A stretch of DNA of 64,000 nucleotides from Telopea speciosissima (lineage: Eukaryota; Streptophyta; Magnoliopsida; Proteales; Proteaceae). Shown in pieces: positions 25,145 to 37,552 of this stretch (position 1 is the stretch's first letter; each line of letters starts with the position of its first letter). Made by a program: the position numbers and the translations under genes. The stretch is taken from the NCBI RefSeq assembly GCF_018873765.1, contig NC_057920.1, forward strand, positions 13,715,307 through 13,779,306. The letters run 5' to 3'. The notes beneath the pieces are model-generated. The model saw only the letters and a program-made list of their open reading frames with translations, was not told the origin of the DNA and ran no database searches.

Positions 25145-25732
25145 AGGACACTCCTTGGGACATAAGCACCACCCACATGGAATCATCTGAGGATACTCGT
25201 TGGGATCTGAGCACCACCCATATGGAATCCACTAACCCATCTGGATTCCGATCTGGCTCCTTTGTAGCATGTTCCATGCTACAAATCTTGTAGTGTGGCA
25301 TCAATGCTTTGCCATGTGGATGAGCTCCAATTTGGACGACACGGATCATATTGGAACAGTTGAACATGGTGCACATGCGATGAATTGGAGGATTTCTTAA
25401 TTTCAAAATCTGAATTAAGAATTCCCATGGTAAGCTCTTGTGTTGCGCTATAAGATCTGTAGCACACCCTGCACTACAATGAAAAAGACCATGTGCATCC
25501 AGGTAGCCGTGTTGCATGCGCAGCGCCAAGCTCAAGGCGGCATGTTTTGATCGCCTTACCTCTGTTCGGGCAAGGCACTTAGGTAGGGGTAAGGCGGTCA
25601 AAATACGTCACCTTGAGTCTAACACTACACATGCAGCCCGGCTGCCCTAATGCATAGGATCCAGGTCCGCACTACGGGGAGCCGATTTATTTGGATTCTA
25701 TGTGGGTGGTGTAAGATCCCAAGGAGTGTCCT
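25145..25732. mobile_element. Non-coding element with about 40-bp terminal inverted repeats, containing hairpin 'C'
   Basis: AGGACACTCCTTGGGA ... CACCACCCACATGGAATC (25145-25184) is repeated inverted at 25694-25732 (ending TCCCAAGGAGTGTCCT). A second, direct copy of the left terminal block follows at about 25198-25240. Nested inside is palindrome C (25502-25646), with apex GATCGCCTTACC ... GGTAAGGCGGTC. No transposase frame is present. It appears to be a MITE-like element into which, or around which, a core-type hairpin is built. Confidence 0.6.
25502..25646. repeat. Palindromic element 'C' with the shared CCTTACCCC core
   Basis: Left arm GGTAGCCGTGTTGCATGCGC ... TTTTGATCGCCTTACC pairs imperfectly with right arm GGTAAGGCGGTCAAAAT ... 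GCCCGGCTGCC. The apex again contains CGGGCAAGGC. It is nested inside the element 25145-25732. Confidence 0.7.
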
Positions 25733-26795
25733 CGTACAGAGACCTGTGTCGGACTCGAGATTCCAGATCGAAAAGGGTAAGCAGACGTCAGAGGTATCCC
25801 GTATCCTCCACCGTCTAGTACCTTCAAACATCTATCAGCCTTTGGGATTCATTTTTTGGCAAGATCCTTTGGGATTCCAGTTCTAATTGTTTTAAGGGAA
25901 AGGTTCAAATTGTTGCAAAGGCCATCCATCGTCACCATGTACGATATTGTTTAAAAATTGGTATCGAATCACGAGAATCCACCCATCAGCTGGGCCCGAT
26001 TTCAATTCCTATTCCAATTAATTAAAAATAAAATCAGATTAGATAATAGTATCATACTGATTCTTTATTTTAAAATCCTCTATTTCATCCCTATAGTGCA
26101 TTATTTGTAATTAACAATATAATTGAAAACCAGGTTTTCTGATTCAATTCATGTTTTAAAAAAATCTGATGACTCAGCCTTTTCAAATATGATAAAGACA
26201 AGTCATGTTTTTTTGTTATTTTTAATACAATAAATATGTATAAATTAATCAACTAACCATAAAAATACATAAAAATATGAGAAAACAAAAATGGAAATCA
26301 AGGAATCACATATCAATGCATTTTGAGTATATATCATTGAACAAGAGAAGGGAGATGAGGAGTTGAGGGTTCTTTAGTATTTTAAAATACAAATTTATTA
26401 TTTTACTCAACTTAGTTTCTAAGGGAATCAACTTTACGGTATTTAAAAAATGACTAAACTTGTCAAGTCTGTCATGAATTAGGTAAAAATATTAAGTCTT
26501 ATTGGACAAAGACGATTTATGACAGAGTTTCGTAAAAATGACCCTAACCTAATCTACATGACTCTTCATAAGAATTTCTAAATTTTTGTACTCAACTCGG
26601 GCAACTCAGCCCAATTAAAACCTGGTTTTCCAACTATGGTTCATAGTATGAACTACAAGTTTTGAAGGATCGAGTTTTCCTTCATCCACGGTGAATGGGA
26701 TCTGAATTAGATCAAATAAGATTCAGATATTGGATATTGATTCCTTATTTCAAAACCCTCACTATCATCCTTATGATTGATGGTACTACAAATTA
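25733..26795. other. Gene-free AT-rich interval
   Basis: No coding frame with recognisable motifs and no intact element. At about 26650-26710 the text GAACTACAAGTTTTGAAGGATCGAGTTTTCC nearly repeats at 27718-27750, on either side of the hAT-like element 26796-27719, so both belong to one dispersed repeat. Confidence 0.4.
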
Positions 26796-27719
26796 AGGAT
26801 GTCAAAACCTAGCCCAAACCGTTAAGATCGATCGAAAAAACCCAGATCGAATCGAACCGATCCTTATCGGATTGGTTTTGGACTGGGGTATGACGAGACC
26901 GGTTGAAACTCGGATTGCACCAGACTGACCGATATCCAAACCGAAAATAGAGCCGAATGAAACCAATAAAAAATCATTTAGGATAATGTTATGAATAGGT
27001 GAATTGACTATCCATTGATTTCATATTAGTGAGCAAATTTTTGACTGTAAAGGGAATTGTTCAAATCAATGAATATAAGGTTATAAATAGGGAAATTGAT
27101 TTGTAACAATGTTTCTTCCATTGATCTCTTTGTTCAGTATACAAAATTAGTTGGATTGTCAAATAAATGATTTGACAATAGGGTTCATTTTTTTTATTTC
27201 AATATTAGTTATCTTCTCAGTGACTATTTATTCAATATTAATTATCTTCCCTTACAATTAATGATAAATAATTATATAATTTGTAACAACGATTTCGCTA
27301 CAAGCTCTATTTATCCATTGATTTAAATATTTTTTTTGGTAAATCCATTGATTTAAATATTAGTTATCTTCAATTCTTCCCCTTACAATTTATTCTTTTA
27401 TGTTCAAAGTACAACATGAAAATATCTTATTCATGGTTGTTTACTTGTTTTGACTTGAGGAATGTGAATTAAAGTGTTTTTATCGAATCTTTCCCCACTA
27501 CAAATTATGAATGTACGATTTCATTGTGGCTCAAACCCAAAAACAAACTGATCTAAACCGACATTAACCCAATGTTGAAAAATCAAAACCGCACTGGAAT
27601 GAAACCGAAACGATCGAAAACCAAAGTTTCTTAGCGGTTTGGTTTTATCTCATCATCCCGAGACCGTTCGATTCAATCCGACCGAAACCGAACCAAACCA
27701 ACCATTTGACACCCCTAGA
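26796..27719. mobile_element. Non-autonomous hAT-like element, about 0.92 kb
   Basis: The left end (A)AGGATGTCAAAACC and the right end TTTGACACCCCTAGA form an inverted repeat typical of hAT elements (TAGGGGTGTCAA type). The 11-bp repeat ACTACAAATTA lies at 26785-26795 and 27720-27730; an 8-bp hAT duplication is contained in it, and the exact cut is ambiguous. CCGAACCGAACC-like text near both ends is usual subterminal sequence. No transposase frame. Confidence 0.7.
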
Positions 27720-27999
27720 ACTACAAATTATGAAGGATTGAGTTTTCCTCCATCCATGATGGGGGTGGTAAAGGGCATCGAAAAGTATTTTGGAAACGTA
27801 CTAAAACTCTATATAGGGATTGTGAAAATTTTTTGTTTGTAGTGCCACAATTAGAGTTATTTCGATTTCGAAGAATCGATGGTGGTGTTGCCCTAACCGC
27901 TTTCGTTAGGTTTTTTTCTCTTTCCACTATCGTGCGTGTCTATTGTCTCTGCCGTTAGTGTGTGTCTCTTGTCTCCGCCATTAGTGCGTGGTTTCCTTT

Positions 28000-29133
28000 T
28001 TCCCCATCTCCTCCTTAGTTTCAACCATGATTATGGGCCTCGCCAACGACGAAGAAGCCGACAACGACGGTGGCGATGATGATGATGCCGATGATGACAA
28101 AGGACGGTGATCTCTCCTGGCCCTTCGTTCCTCCTTGCCGATGCGTTCATCTTGCTTGCAGTGGGCGTTACTTGAGGATTCGGTTTCCGATTTACTCACC
28201 ACCTATACCAATAAAGTCCTCGTTTTCATCTCCAATTTGGTTTCATGGACCGGCCTGTGCTCCCAAGTCTCACCGGAGGTCATCACCAATGGCAACCATG
28301 TCAATGATTGGCCTGAGCCAAATAACCTAGAAGAGGTGGGTAAGCCTCGTGTCCCTTCCTTTTGGCAAGGGCAGCATGCTTTTGGTGTCGCGTTCAACCT
28401 CCCTTTCGGCAACAGGGAACTTATTGGCGCCTTTTCTAAGGGCTTCCGCCTGGTTTCCTGTGGGGGTTCTTCGCAAGAACACAAGGAAGATACAACTCCT
28501 CGGGCCCATGATGATTATGGCTCACTCTCGGCGTTGTCAGCGGCTGGATCTCCCGTCCTCACCGCTTGTCTCATCAGCGTTACCAATGGTTCTGGTATTC
28601 GGTGGTTGGTCTTGCCGGTCGTTTTGTACGACTTCGGTTCCTGGTTCTGGGAGGTGTGTGCGCTCATACCAGTCCTGTTCAAGGATTTTGCCACAAGCTC
28701 CTGGCCCTCCACCACCGGCGCCACCGACCGTACGCTTTGGGAAAGTGTTGGTCGGAGAGAGTGGGGACCACATAAGCTGTCAGTCTTTTGTGGAAATCAC
28801 ATGGTCATGTCTGGCATGGACATCCCCTCTTATCACCCGGTTCTTTTTGGCACTTTTTTGACCCCATCTTTTGGCACGTTTATGCATGCGCTAAATATTA
28901 ACTGTGTCTATAGCTATTTTCCTAAGGAAGTGGTTGAGACCCATCCTCTAGTTTGGACGACCCAGTCAATGGCATGTGAGACCGGGTCGATTTCCACTCC
29001 TTGGTATTGGATACCACATATCCATATTTTGTGTTTATCATACTATCTATCTGGCTTATGTATTTGCTTTTTCTTTGTTTGGTGTTAGGCGTGCATAAAT
29101 AAATAGCCTTCTTTCTACAAAAAAAAAAAAAAT
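28000..29133 (+). other. Open frame of 317 codons ending in a poly-A tract, origin unknown
   Basis: An uninterrupted frame runs 28135-29088, and 30 bp after its stop come AATAAATAG and an A14 tract (about 29119-29132). This is the layout of a retroposed transcript or LINE 3' end. The predicted protein shows no domain I recognise: no zinc knuckle, no polymerase motif, low-complexity Cys/Trp/Phe-rich C-terminus. The region is GC-richer than its flanks and overlapping frames are also open, so the frame may be compositional. I found no flanking duplication. Treat as a probable retroposon fragment; coding status is doubtful. Confidence 0.3.
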
Positions 29134-30725
29134 TCTTTTATTTGTTTGGACAGGGTGTACTTAGTTCTTTGTCCTTATTGATGACCTCTTTACACCTTTA
29201 CAGTTGTACTAAATAGCTCCTCCTACAAGCCATGAAAAATGTCTTTGTGGAGGGCAGGCTTACCGTACGGGTCCAGAACCTTGTCCAGGTGTAATTATTC
29301 TGCATCAGGATTCAGGACTACTCATTTATTTTTATTTGGAAACTTAAAATTTGGATCCTTGTTCAGGTATTTATCCACTGCTTCAAGACCACTCATTTAT
29401 TTTTAGATGGACACGTGTAAGCCTTGTCCAAGTACTTGTTAACTGCATCAGGACCACTTATCTATTTATATGGAACCCTGAAAGCCTTGCCTAAAGGGTA
29501 AAAGATCCTTTTCAACTCCAGTCTTCTCCAATTACCATCCATTCATCCAAAGGCGGGGATGGTTTAAACATGTATTTTCAAGTCTTCTCAATCGTTAGAT
29601 GGATGATTGAAAAAAATAGGACGCCTAAGTAATTGGAGAGGATTTGGACAAGCCAAGGTACTTCGTATCTGAGAAAGAGTTTCTTGTGAGAGAGCGTGGC
29701 CCCTGCACATATGCAGGGCCAATGAGAACTATGAGCAACCAGCAAGTGGGTAGTCATTTCTACGTTTCATGGGGGGTAGGGTGGTCATTTTGCCCCTACA
29801 TGTCTAGCATGGGTGGTACACCCCCAACACCCCCATAGGAAACATTTCTCCATCTTTCTTATACTCAAGAAAAAAAAATTTTAATACTTTAAAGTAACTT
29901 GATAAAATGATTAGATCGAGTCTCTCCACAGGGGATGTGTAGGGAATCTTTAAATCCAGTCCAATCGTACCATTGCATTGCATTAGGGAGAAACATTTTC
30001 GACTTTGTGATAGGATGTGAGAATGCAATGACTATCCAAGAGTCTAATTACATGAGCACACCATTAGGCTGTGTTTGTACCATTTTCCTGGCGGGCAGAT
30101 GAGTTGCAGGTTTGCTGCGAGGAAGATGATGAATTATTATTAGGAGTGAATTTGTGGTGTTTCGTGGAGCACGATGTGTACAATATATTTACCATTGGAT
30201 TGGTTTATACAATGGTGTATATTGTATAGGGTATACACTACCATTCGATTGGCTTCTAAAGCATAATTGTTTTAAAGAGAATGTTCTCTGTGTCAGGGCG
30301 CAAGCTGCATTCAGACACATGAGGGTGGATACAATGATCACCCTGCCCTTCTAAGTGGCAGGCCCATGTATCTGGGCGCAGCCTATGCTGCGGCATAGAA
30401 AACATGAGCCCATTGTTTTATTAGATTTTCTTTTCTTTTCTTTTGTCCATAAAACACGATGATTTTTTTTTTGTTTTTTTCTTTTCATTTCTTTTCCATT
30501 CATGCCTATCGAACCAAACACAACCTTAGTGAATTGATGAAAAGATATAATTAGTTAAAAGGGCAATCTTCCAAAGCACTTCGGGGAATGAAATAGATTG
30601 TCTCACTATTACTTTATTATTTTTTTTGTCCACATTTTTTATTCATCTTGAAATAAATTTGAGGTTAGTTATGCGAATTTCACACACAAAGAAAATTGTA
30701 CCAAATCCCTAAGGTACCCTCTCCC
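29134..30725. other. Gene-free interval with repeat fragments
   Basis: At 29510-29650 an inverted pair (TCTTCTCCAATTACCATCC ... GTAATTGGAGAGGA) suggests a small MITE. At 29660-29850 the text GTGGCCCCTGCACATATGCAGGGCCAATGAG resembles the interiors of the MITE copies at 58144 and 60420. At about 30290-30400 a fragment with GATCACCCTGCCC resembles half of the shared hairpin core. No gene. Confidence 0.35.
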
Positions 30726-30932
30726 GGATTTTAATCATCTCAAGCGTCCTCATCTGCTAGTAAGATGCAGTGAGGGACTGGCTGCAAGACACGTGGATTA
30801 TTTCAAATCCAACAGTTGGATCAAAAGAAGAAAGACAGCCAACCGTTGGATTTGGAATAATCCCTGTGTCATGCAGCCAGCCCCTCACTGCACTGCACTG
30901 ATAGATGAAGACAGTAGAGAGGATTAAAATCC
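30726..30932. mobile_element. Palindromic MITE, 10-bp target duplication
   Basis: It starts GGATTTTAATCATCTC and ends GAGAGGATTAAAATCC, with arms of about 95 bp that fold on each other (CTGGCTGCA...GGATTATTCCAAATCCAAC). The flanking direct repeat ACCCTCTCCC is perfect (30716-30725 and 30933-30942). The 10-bp duplication suits Mutator-like mobilisation. Confidence 0.85.
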
Positions 30933-31078
30933 ACCCTCTCCCTTCCCTTGCCTCGTTTTGCCCTCTGGATCTCCCTCCCCCTCCTCACCTCTCTCTCTTT
31001 CTCCTATGAATCTCGTAGATCCACCTTCACTCCCTCCCCCACTTCCCGCAACACTCCCTCCTAGTCGTGGATTCAATT

Positions 31079-31251
31079 GGCTCTACTGCCAAGCTGCCCG
31101 GCAGGACCGTGCTGTCCAGACACGATGACATGCGTAATGATCACCTTACCCCCACTCGGGCAAGGCGCTCGGGCAAGGATGAGACGGTCATTGCACACCT
31201 CGCCATGTCTAGGCAACACGGTCCTGCCGGGCAACTCGACAGTAGAAGATC
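31079..31251. repeat. Palindromic element 'E' with the shared CCTTACCCC core
   Basis: Left arm GCTGCCCGGCAGGACCGTGCT and right arm AACACGGTCCTGCCGGGCAAC are near-perfect complements. The apex GATCACCTTACCCCCACTCG ... CTCGGGCAAGG ... GACGGTC carries the same core as the elements at 24754, 24964 and 25502. It ends 85 bp before the CACTA transposon. Confidence 0.7.
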
Positions 31252-31354
31252 CAAATTGTTCATAAGTTTGTTTCGATTGCTTTTTCATTATTTCAAGCTT
31301 GAACTGAGTTCAGTTAGAATTAGAAAATAAGAGTCCACTACAAGAAATTGGTGC

Positions 31355-31680
31355 AACGGCGGCACTTTGGGTTGAGCTATTGCGGCATTTTTTACAAATG
31401 TCGTCATATATGAAGATATATCGACATTTTCTTAAAAATGCCGTGATATATAAAGGTCTAACGGCGTATAGATGCAAACGTCGTCATATATGAGTATATA
31501 GCGGCGTTTGTGTACAATTGCCATTAAACAAATTAGTTTCCGCGGCGTTTTCTTTAACAAGTGCCACCGTAACTCACCGTTTAAGGGTGATTTAATATTC
31601 TTATTAACGGCATTTTCAAAGAAATGTCGTTGTATGTTGCAATACAACGGCGTTTTTAAACAAACGCCGTATAAAATAAT
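31355..31680. repeat. CACTA 5' subterminal repeat region
   Basis: There are many degenerate copies of a roughly 10-bp motif GCGGCGTTT / AAATGCCG in both orientations (for example GGCGGCACTT, TGCGGCATTT, AACGGCGTAT, GCGGCGTTTG, CGCCGTATAA), spaced 20-40 bp. In En/Spm elements such subterminal motifs bind the TNPA protein. The same motif fills the other end. Confidence 0.85.
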
Positions 31681-34600
31681 AGATTTCCAAACCCAAAAGC
31701 TGTTTTCACTTCCCGCGCTTCCGTCTCTTTCTCTAAAACCTTTTTGTTTCCCCGCTCTCTACATCTCTCTCTCAAAGTTTTCTAAAAATCTTTTCAAACT
31801 CCGAGCAGCGCTCTTTTTCCTCTATCAAGCGCCAGAAGCGTCAACTCTCTCACTATTCGAGACTTCTGCGCGGCTGCGATCTCCTCTTTGCCTACGGCGA
31901 CCGCCGTCCTGTGATCTCGTCTCTCTGCTCCCGACAAATACAGAGGTGGGAGTGAGATTTAGGGCAAATATAAAGTGGGAAAGAAGGTAAATCGAGCAGG
32001 TGGGAGAGAAAAGAAGAGAGAAAGAGGGAAATGGAGAGAGAACGTGAGTGAGAGAGAAAGAAAAGGATAGAGAACGTGAGAGAGTAGAAAGAAAAGGAGT
32101 TTGAGGCTTTCTTCTTCAAGGTTTTTGATTGGAATGATCGAGGTTTTGCTCGATTCAAACCAGATCTGGGAACCGACTCTGCGAAATGCTTAAGTCGTTG
32201 ATTCAATAGAGATTCACTGCGGGATGCCCTTGGAGCTTCGATTCACGAGTGTTTGGTCGCGAATTATCTTTTAGTGAACATCCAACCTATTTTCCCTTGA
32301 TTTTCTTCATTCCTGAAGTAAGATTCTTCCCTCAAATTACATTTTAGTTGATTAAATTCTTGGGCCTTCTGTCCTATTTGATTATGAGATTCAGTTGGAG
32401 AAAATTTTGGAAATTCATGTTTAGGGTATTAGCTATGGGAGACGATTCATGTGTTTTTACCTAGTTCTCCATTTTCTTCTCATCTAATTGAATTTTTGTG
32501 GACAATGGAACTGAATTTGGTCTGGCATGGCAAATGCCGGCGAGACCATCGAATGACTATTCTGTTGAAGGAATTCGACTTGTTGATTCATAGTTACTTT
32601 TGTTGAATGTATAATCTCAAGTCTTCATTTCTCATGCAATTCTGAGTTCATTTTGACCAATATTTTCTCGATTGATATGAGCAATATGATTCATGCTCTC
32701 TTTTCTTTTTTCCATTTTATTTCCATAATGAACCTCTGTAAATGATTGAACCGAGACCGAATTCTGGTCATTCCTGAAAGTTGATGGCCTTTCTTGTGGT
32801 CCATCTACCTTTGCCACAGCTGTCGTATTCTTTTGGAAACCTCGACTATAAAACCTCATGGTAATATGCTTGAATCAAGGGCTATAATCAGCCCTGGTTA
32901 AATTCCTAGATCGTGGGGCTGAGGAGCTTGGCCAGCACAGAGAGAGAGACTGATATGCGTGTGTGGGTTGTGTAAGTCCAGGTGCATGTGTGTTGCTGCC
33001 CAAGTGGTTGCGAGAGTGTGTGTGTCTTTGGGTGTTTATGTGGCTGCCCATTAGGCTGTATGTATGAGTGTGTGAGTGTGTGTGTTTGTGGTGTTTGGGT
33101 GCTTGGTTGAGGTTCAAGTGGCCTCAGCCACACAACTAACTGAAAAGAAAAGTAAGAAAGAAGAGAAAAGAAGAGAAAAGAAGAGAAAAGAATGAAAATA
33201 ATAAGGAGAAGAGGAGGCGATCCTATTACTTGTGTTTATGTTTGCATGTGTGTGCATGTGTGTTCTTGTGTGTATGTGTGTGGTTGCCATGTCCTAGTAA
33301 GTTGTGAGTGTGGTTGTGTGCATGTTTGGGATCTCAACCACTGGTATTGGAAAGAAAAGAAAAGAAAGGAAAAGAAGAAAGAGAGAAAAGAAAGGAAGAA
33401 GATGAACCATTAAGGTGAGATGCTGCATCTTACTTTGGAAAACCTGCTGTAAGAGCTAAAATATTAGTTTATTCTTAATAGTTTAACCCTTGAGATTTAA
33501 TCTAGGAGGGTAATTTTTTATAATCCATGAACAGGTGCTTGGGTTTTGGAATTGGTCATTCAACTTGTACATTGGGGAGTTCATAAAAATATTAGTTAAT
33601 AAGTCAATTCTTGGAAATCTTTTCCATGTTGTGGAATTTGTTTAAATCAAAATCTCTATTATAGTGTAGTATGCATGTCCTTGAATTCATTTTTAGCCAC
33701 TCTTTGAATATAATAATAATGTTGCATTCCACCCCTAGATATTTCGTTTTAGTCTGTGTCTTCTCTAGAATTTGTTACATGTCTTAGGCTCCACTTATTC
33801 CAATGGCAAATATTTTGTGGGAATTGCTTGAAATGCAACACCAGTAGGACTCTACAAAGTAAAAAAGATATACAAAATAATACTGCAATATTTCTTTCGA
33901 CCTTATTAGTAGCAAAGTCCTATCAAATAGGAGACATGTATTAGAAAATGTCTGCAATAGAAAGATTTTTAGATACTTTAAGAGATTCTTCTTTAAGCTA
34001 GACAAATGCAGGAACCTTCTTCAAATGCTTAGGCATCTTGAGCCACCAACTCTTCTTATCCCTGCATTCAATGAGCACAACAGGCCCAAGCAAATATCAG
34101 CAATGTTTCACATGCTAATCAAATTCAACTAAAGGAAACTCTGTACATCCTTAGTCCTCCCAAAAGGTTTAAACACAAACGCCAATATTGGCACAGTGCT
34201 TTCAACCCTGGAATATTTATCATTCTGTATACTGATCCCTTTCACCTGTATTCCTTGTATGTCAGGGTTCTGTTTTGAGGTAGAGAAATAGCATATCAGT
34301 ATTCCCTGTATGTCAGGGTTTTGTTTTGAGGTAGAGAAATAGCATATCATGTTTCTTCTATGGCTTTCGAATGAAGAAAAATGTTTCTGATTTTGGATGA
34401 GTTGAGAAAACCACAACCAACAAGTGATGGACTCTCAAAGGTCAATCCCTATTATTGTAGGCTAGGTTCTTTCAATGTTGAGAGCTTTGTAAGAAAGGTA
34501 AAGAAGTGAAAGACTTGAGTAGATACTAGAGGGGTTAAGGAGTTTATTTGTCTTGAAAATTAAGCATGCCATATAATGCAGTGATCCACATTGAAACGGT

Positions 34601-37428
34601 GCTTTCCTGATCCTATAATGGGTGGTCATTTTTATCGTACGATTTATGTTCGGAACATTCCTTGTGATAAGTTAGACCATAAAATTAAAGACATATTTGG
34701 CAAGGTTTTAGTTTGATATTTTCTAGCATTCTTCTTGGAATGTGACATTAAACTTCATTATTATTGAGTGATATTTTGCAGAGTACTCATCTTTTTCTGT
34801 GTAGCAATTAAGTTTGGTGTAGAATGTTATACACTCATCTTGTTGTTCCTAGAGTGTTGTCCTACAACACATTTATTGACATTGGATGCTCCTATTGGTG
34901 GGTGTTATGCAACCTGATCGGATTGTGATAAGGAGTTCTCTGCTAATAGCTAAGCGGTGGAAGGGTATCGATGCCGATGTTATGATAGATTGATAGTTAA
35001 TGGTTCTTAATGTTATATTACAAAGTATAAATTATTGAAAGGTAGAGTATGCACTTCAAATTTTAGAAGCAAGCAAATAAGAGATATGAAGAGAGAAGAT
35101 GCTCTCAAAATTTATATGAGCTAATGTGTATATCTAATATTATATTCTACATACATGTATTCCTTTTCCATGTACAAAGTGAAATCCTAAGGCAATTCCC
35201 TAGAATAAAAAAATGTGGGTGCTTATGGAAGACAAAGTGTGTTACTGGTTGAGGATATTGAGGAGGGTGACTCTAGTATTGATCAAACTTCAATGATAGT
35301 GATGGGTCATCCCTCATTTAGAACGAGCATGACGTGAAGCTTTAGGATGGAAAGGAGAGGTATGCTAAAGCCAAGGTAGACAAGGACGATGCAGAGGGCA
35401 GCGCGCAAGGAAGAAAACTGAAAACCGCGGCAACGAAGGAAAGTAAGAATTGAGGCACTAAGGCAGCACCGCGGCAGGGAAGCATAGCTCACGCTTCTCA
35501 AAAATTCAGTAGGTAATCCAAGGTAGGCGAGGCGCGACTGCTTGGAAGAAAACTTAACGGGTTAAACAAAGGTAACCTCCACACCTTCTATGGATATTGC
35601 ACTCTTCCAGATTCTGTTTTCAAATAATGTTTCTACTTGAGTAGTTGATCGAGTCCTACTTGAGTAGGATTACACTTTTAAGACCTAAAACCCTGAATTC
35701 GGTACATGCTATTGTATGTTACGTTGGTTACGAAATTAATAGTGTACACCGATCTCCTATTGGGTTTATAAATTTTGCGATCTGTTCTTTAATCGAGTTT
35801 TAGTTGATGATTTTCCCCTTTCCAAGTGTCACTATGAATCCTTTATATTACATTGCAACTTGTAAAGTCATCGGTGATCCTTGTGATCTATTTGGATGTT
35901 TAGGATCCCATCTTCTTCATCCACAACTAATTAACACTCTCTCATATATCTTGTCATTTTGTCAAGCAAGGAAGGGTTCCCATTGATTAACCATCATGAA
36001 TGAAACTATTCCCCTTCTTTGGTTATAGAGGGATTTCATATAACTCGTCCAATTAGTTTGGTTCTCTATTTGATTTTATCCCTATTATGTGGCTTCATAT
36101 ATTAATTAGTCTCTATTTGCTTGTATTTTATTTCATTGAGTTCTAAGAGCTAGATTCATCTTATGTTCTATTTTTTTTCGAAAACCAATGTCAATTTGAT
36201 TGGTTGATTAGTTCATAATGTCATTTGTTTAAGTTCAACTTAGCATTGAAGTTTCATTGTTGGTGTTGATACCCACCATTCGGACTTTCCTCTTTCTTTT
36301 TCTTTTTCATGTTTTACATAGTGAACAATCAATGGGAAGCTTACTTGTTTTTTGTTTTGGGTAAGGGGAATTTTACTTGATACTTTATAGGTTATGATAG
36401 TCTACATATGAAAATATTGAAAAAGGCTAAACAGATCAACCCTCCCTTTTAAACTCATTTAAACATTATTAGGAAACTTAGGAAGAACAGACTAAGATTT
36501 AATTAGAAGAAGTAATCAACCAAAATCTGAAAAATAGGGCTGAATAGAGAAAACGTTTGATACCCACAATGAGAATAATAGAAGTAGCAGCGTGAGTGGG
36601 CAAAAGGAGCCAAGGCGAGTTTGAGCAGCCCTCTTAAAGGGTGGCATAAAACCCCAAAATCTTGTCGTAACAGAACTTAGGAGAGACACCAATAGAGGAT
36701 CGATTTTTGCGAGAAAAACCCCAGGTTATAGCGGGGCTCGAGTGGTGAAAGTCTGGAGTTCGGAGCTTGAACTTCAGCGGCACGGATGGAGGTCTTCTTG
36801 CGTAATAGCAGCGGTTTGCGATTAACTTGATGGGGAAATGACCTTCAATTAACGACAGAGAGAACACAACACAAGAAAGAAGCGCTAGCTTGAGAATTTA
36901 TGCAATCAAATTTTCCCCAAAAATCTCATGAAACAATCTCCACTCTCTACCATGAGTTCATTGAAAAAAAAAAAGGAAACCCATTCAAGCAATTTATGCA
37001 ACCAAACTACATACGAAGAGCACTTATGTTTTGAGTTTGAGATCCGAGATATAATATTAACCTAAGACAAAAGATGTATCAAAGGGTGTTGATCCATACC
37101 TTTTCAGTTGTAGGGTGCTGATTAAAGGGGTGCTAATCCACTTCTTGAGACAAAATGGGAAACAAATTGGATCAATCTTCAAAGAAATATCCACACAAGA
37201 GACAAGTGAGAGCTAGGGAGAATATGAGAGAGAGAGAGAGAGAGACAGAGAGACAGAGAGAGGGAAAGAGTACAACTAGCACATTTGATGGGCATATATG
37301 TAAAAAGAAAAAAATAGTGTTTATGCATATAGAAGCATGAAATAGTGATGCGAATGGAATCTTTTATGCAGTCTAATTCTTATAATTATCATAGGTTTTA
37401 GGCCTGAGTTGTTCTGTTATTCTACATT
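31681..37428 (+). other. CACTA interior, left part: no intact gene
   Basis: Directly after the subterminal repeats lies a pyrimidine-rich, GC-richer segment (31690-32250) that looks like a transcription-start and 5' leader region of the transposase gene. The rest is AT-rich and intron-like, with a (TG)n-rich block (32990-33090, 33230-33320), purine microsatellites (33140-33200, 33350-33410, 37226-37262) and a tandem duplication of about 50 bp at 34250-34350 (GTATGTCAGGGTTNTGTTTTGAGGTAG twice). No known domain was found in its short frames. Confidence 0.5.
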
Positions 37429-37552
37429 TTGATAGTTTCCAAAGCTGCTTCTGATTTGATTTCTTGTGTTGATAGTCAATTTATGATTGGTTTTAGGCCT
37501 TCTCTTTTTTATAGGTTATTGAGAAAGTTAGGGTACCATCATATGGATAAGA

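Noticed and set aside
24651-25601. Several frames of 70-150 codons
   Set aside because: They lie in the palindromic elements and appear on both strands because of the inverted symmetry.
31508-31990. 160-codon frame at the left end of the CACTA element
   Set aside because: It runs through the subterminal repeats and leader-like CT-rich DNA and shows no domain.
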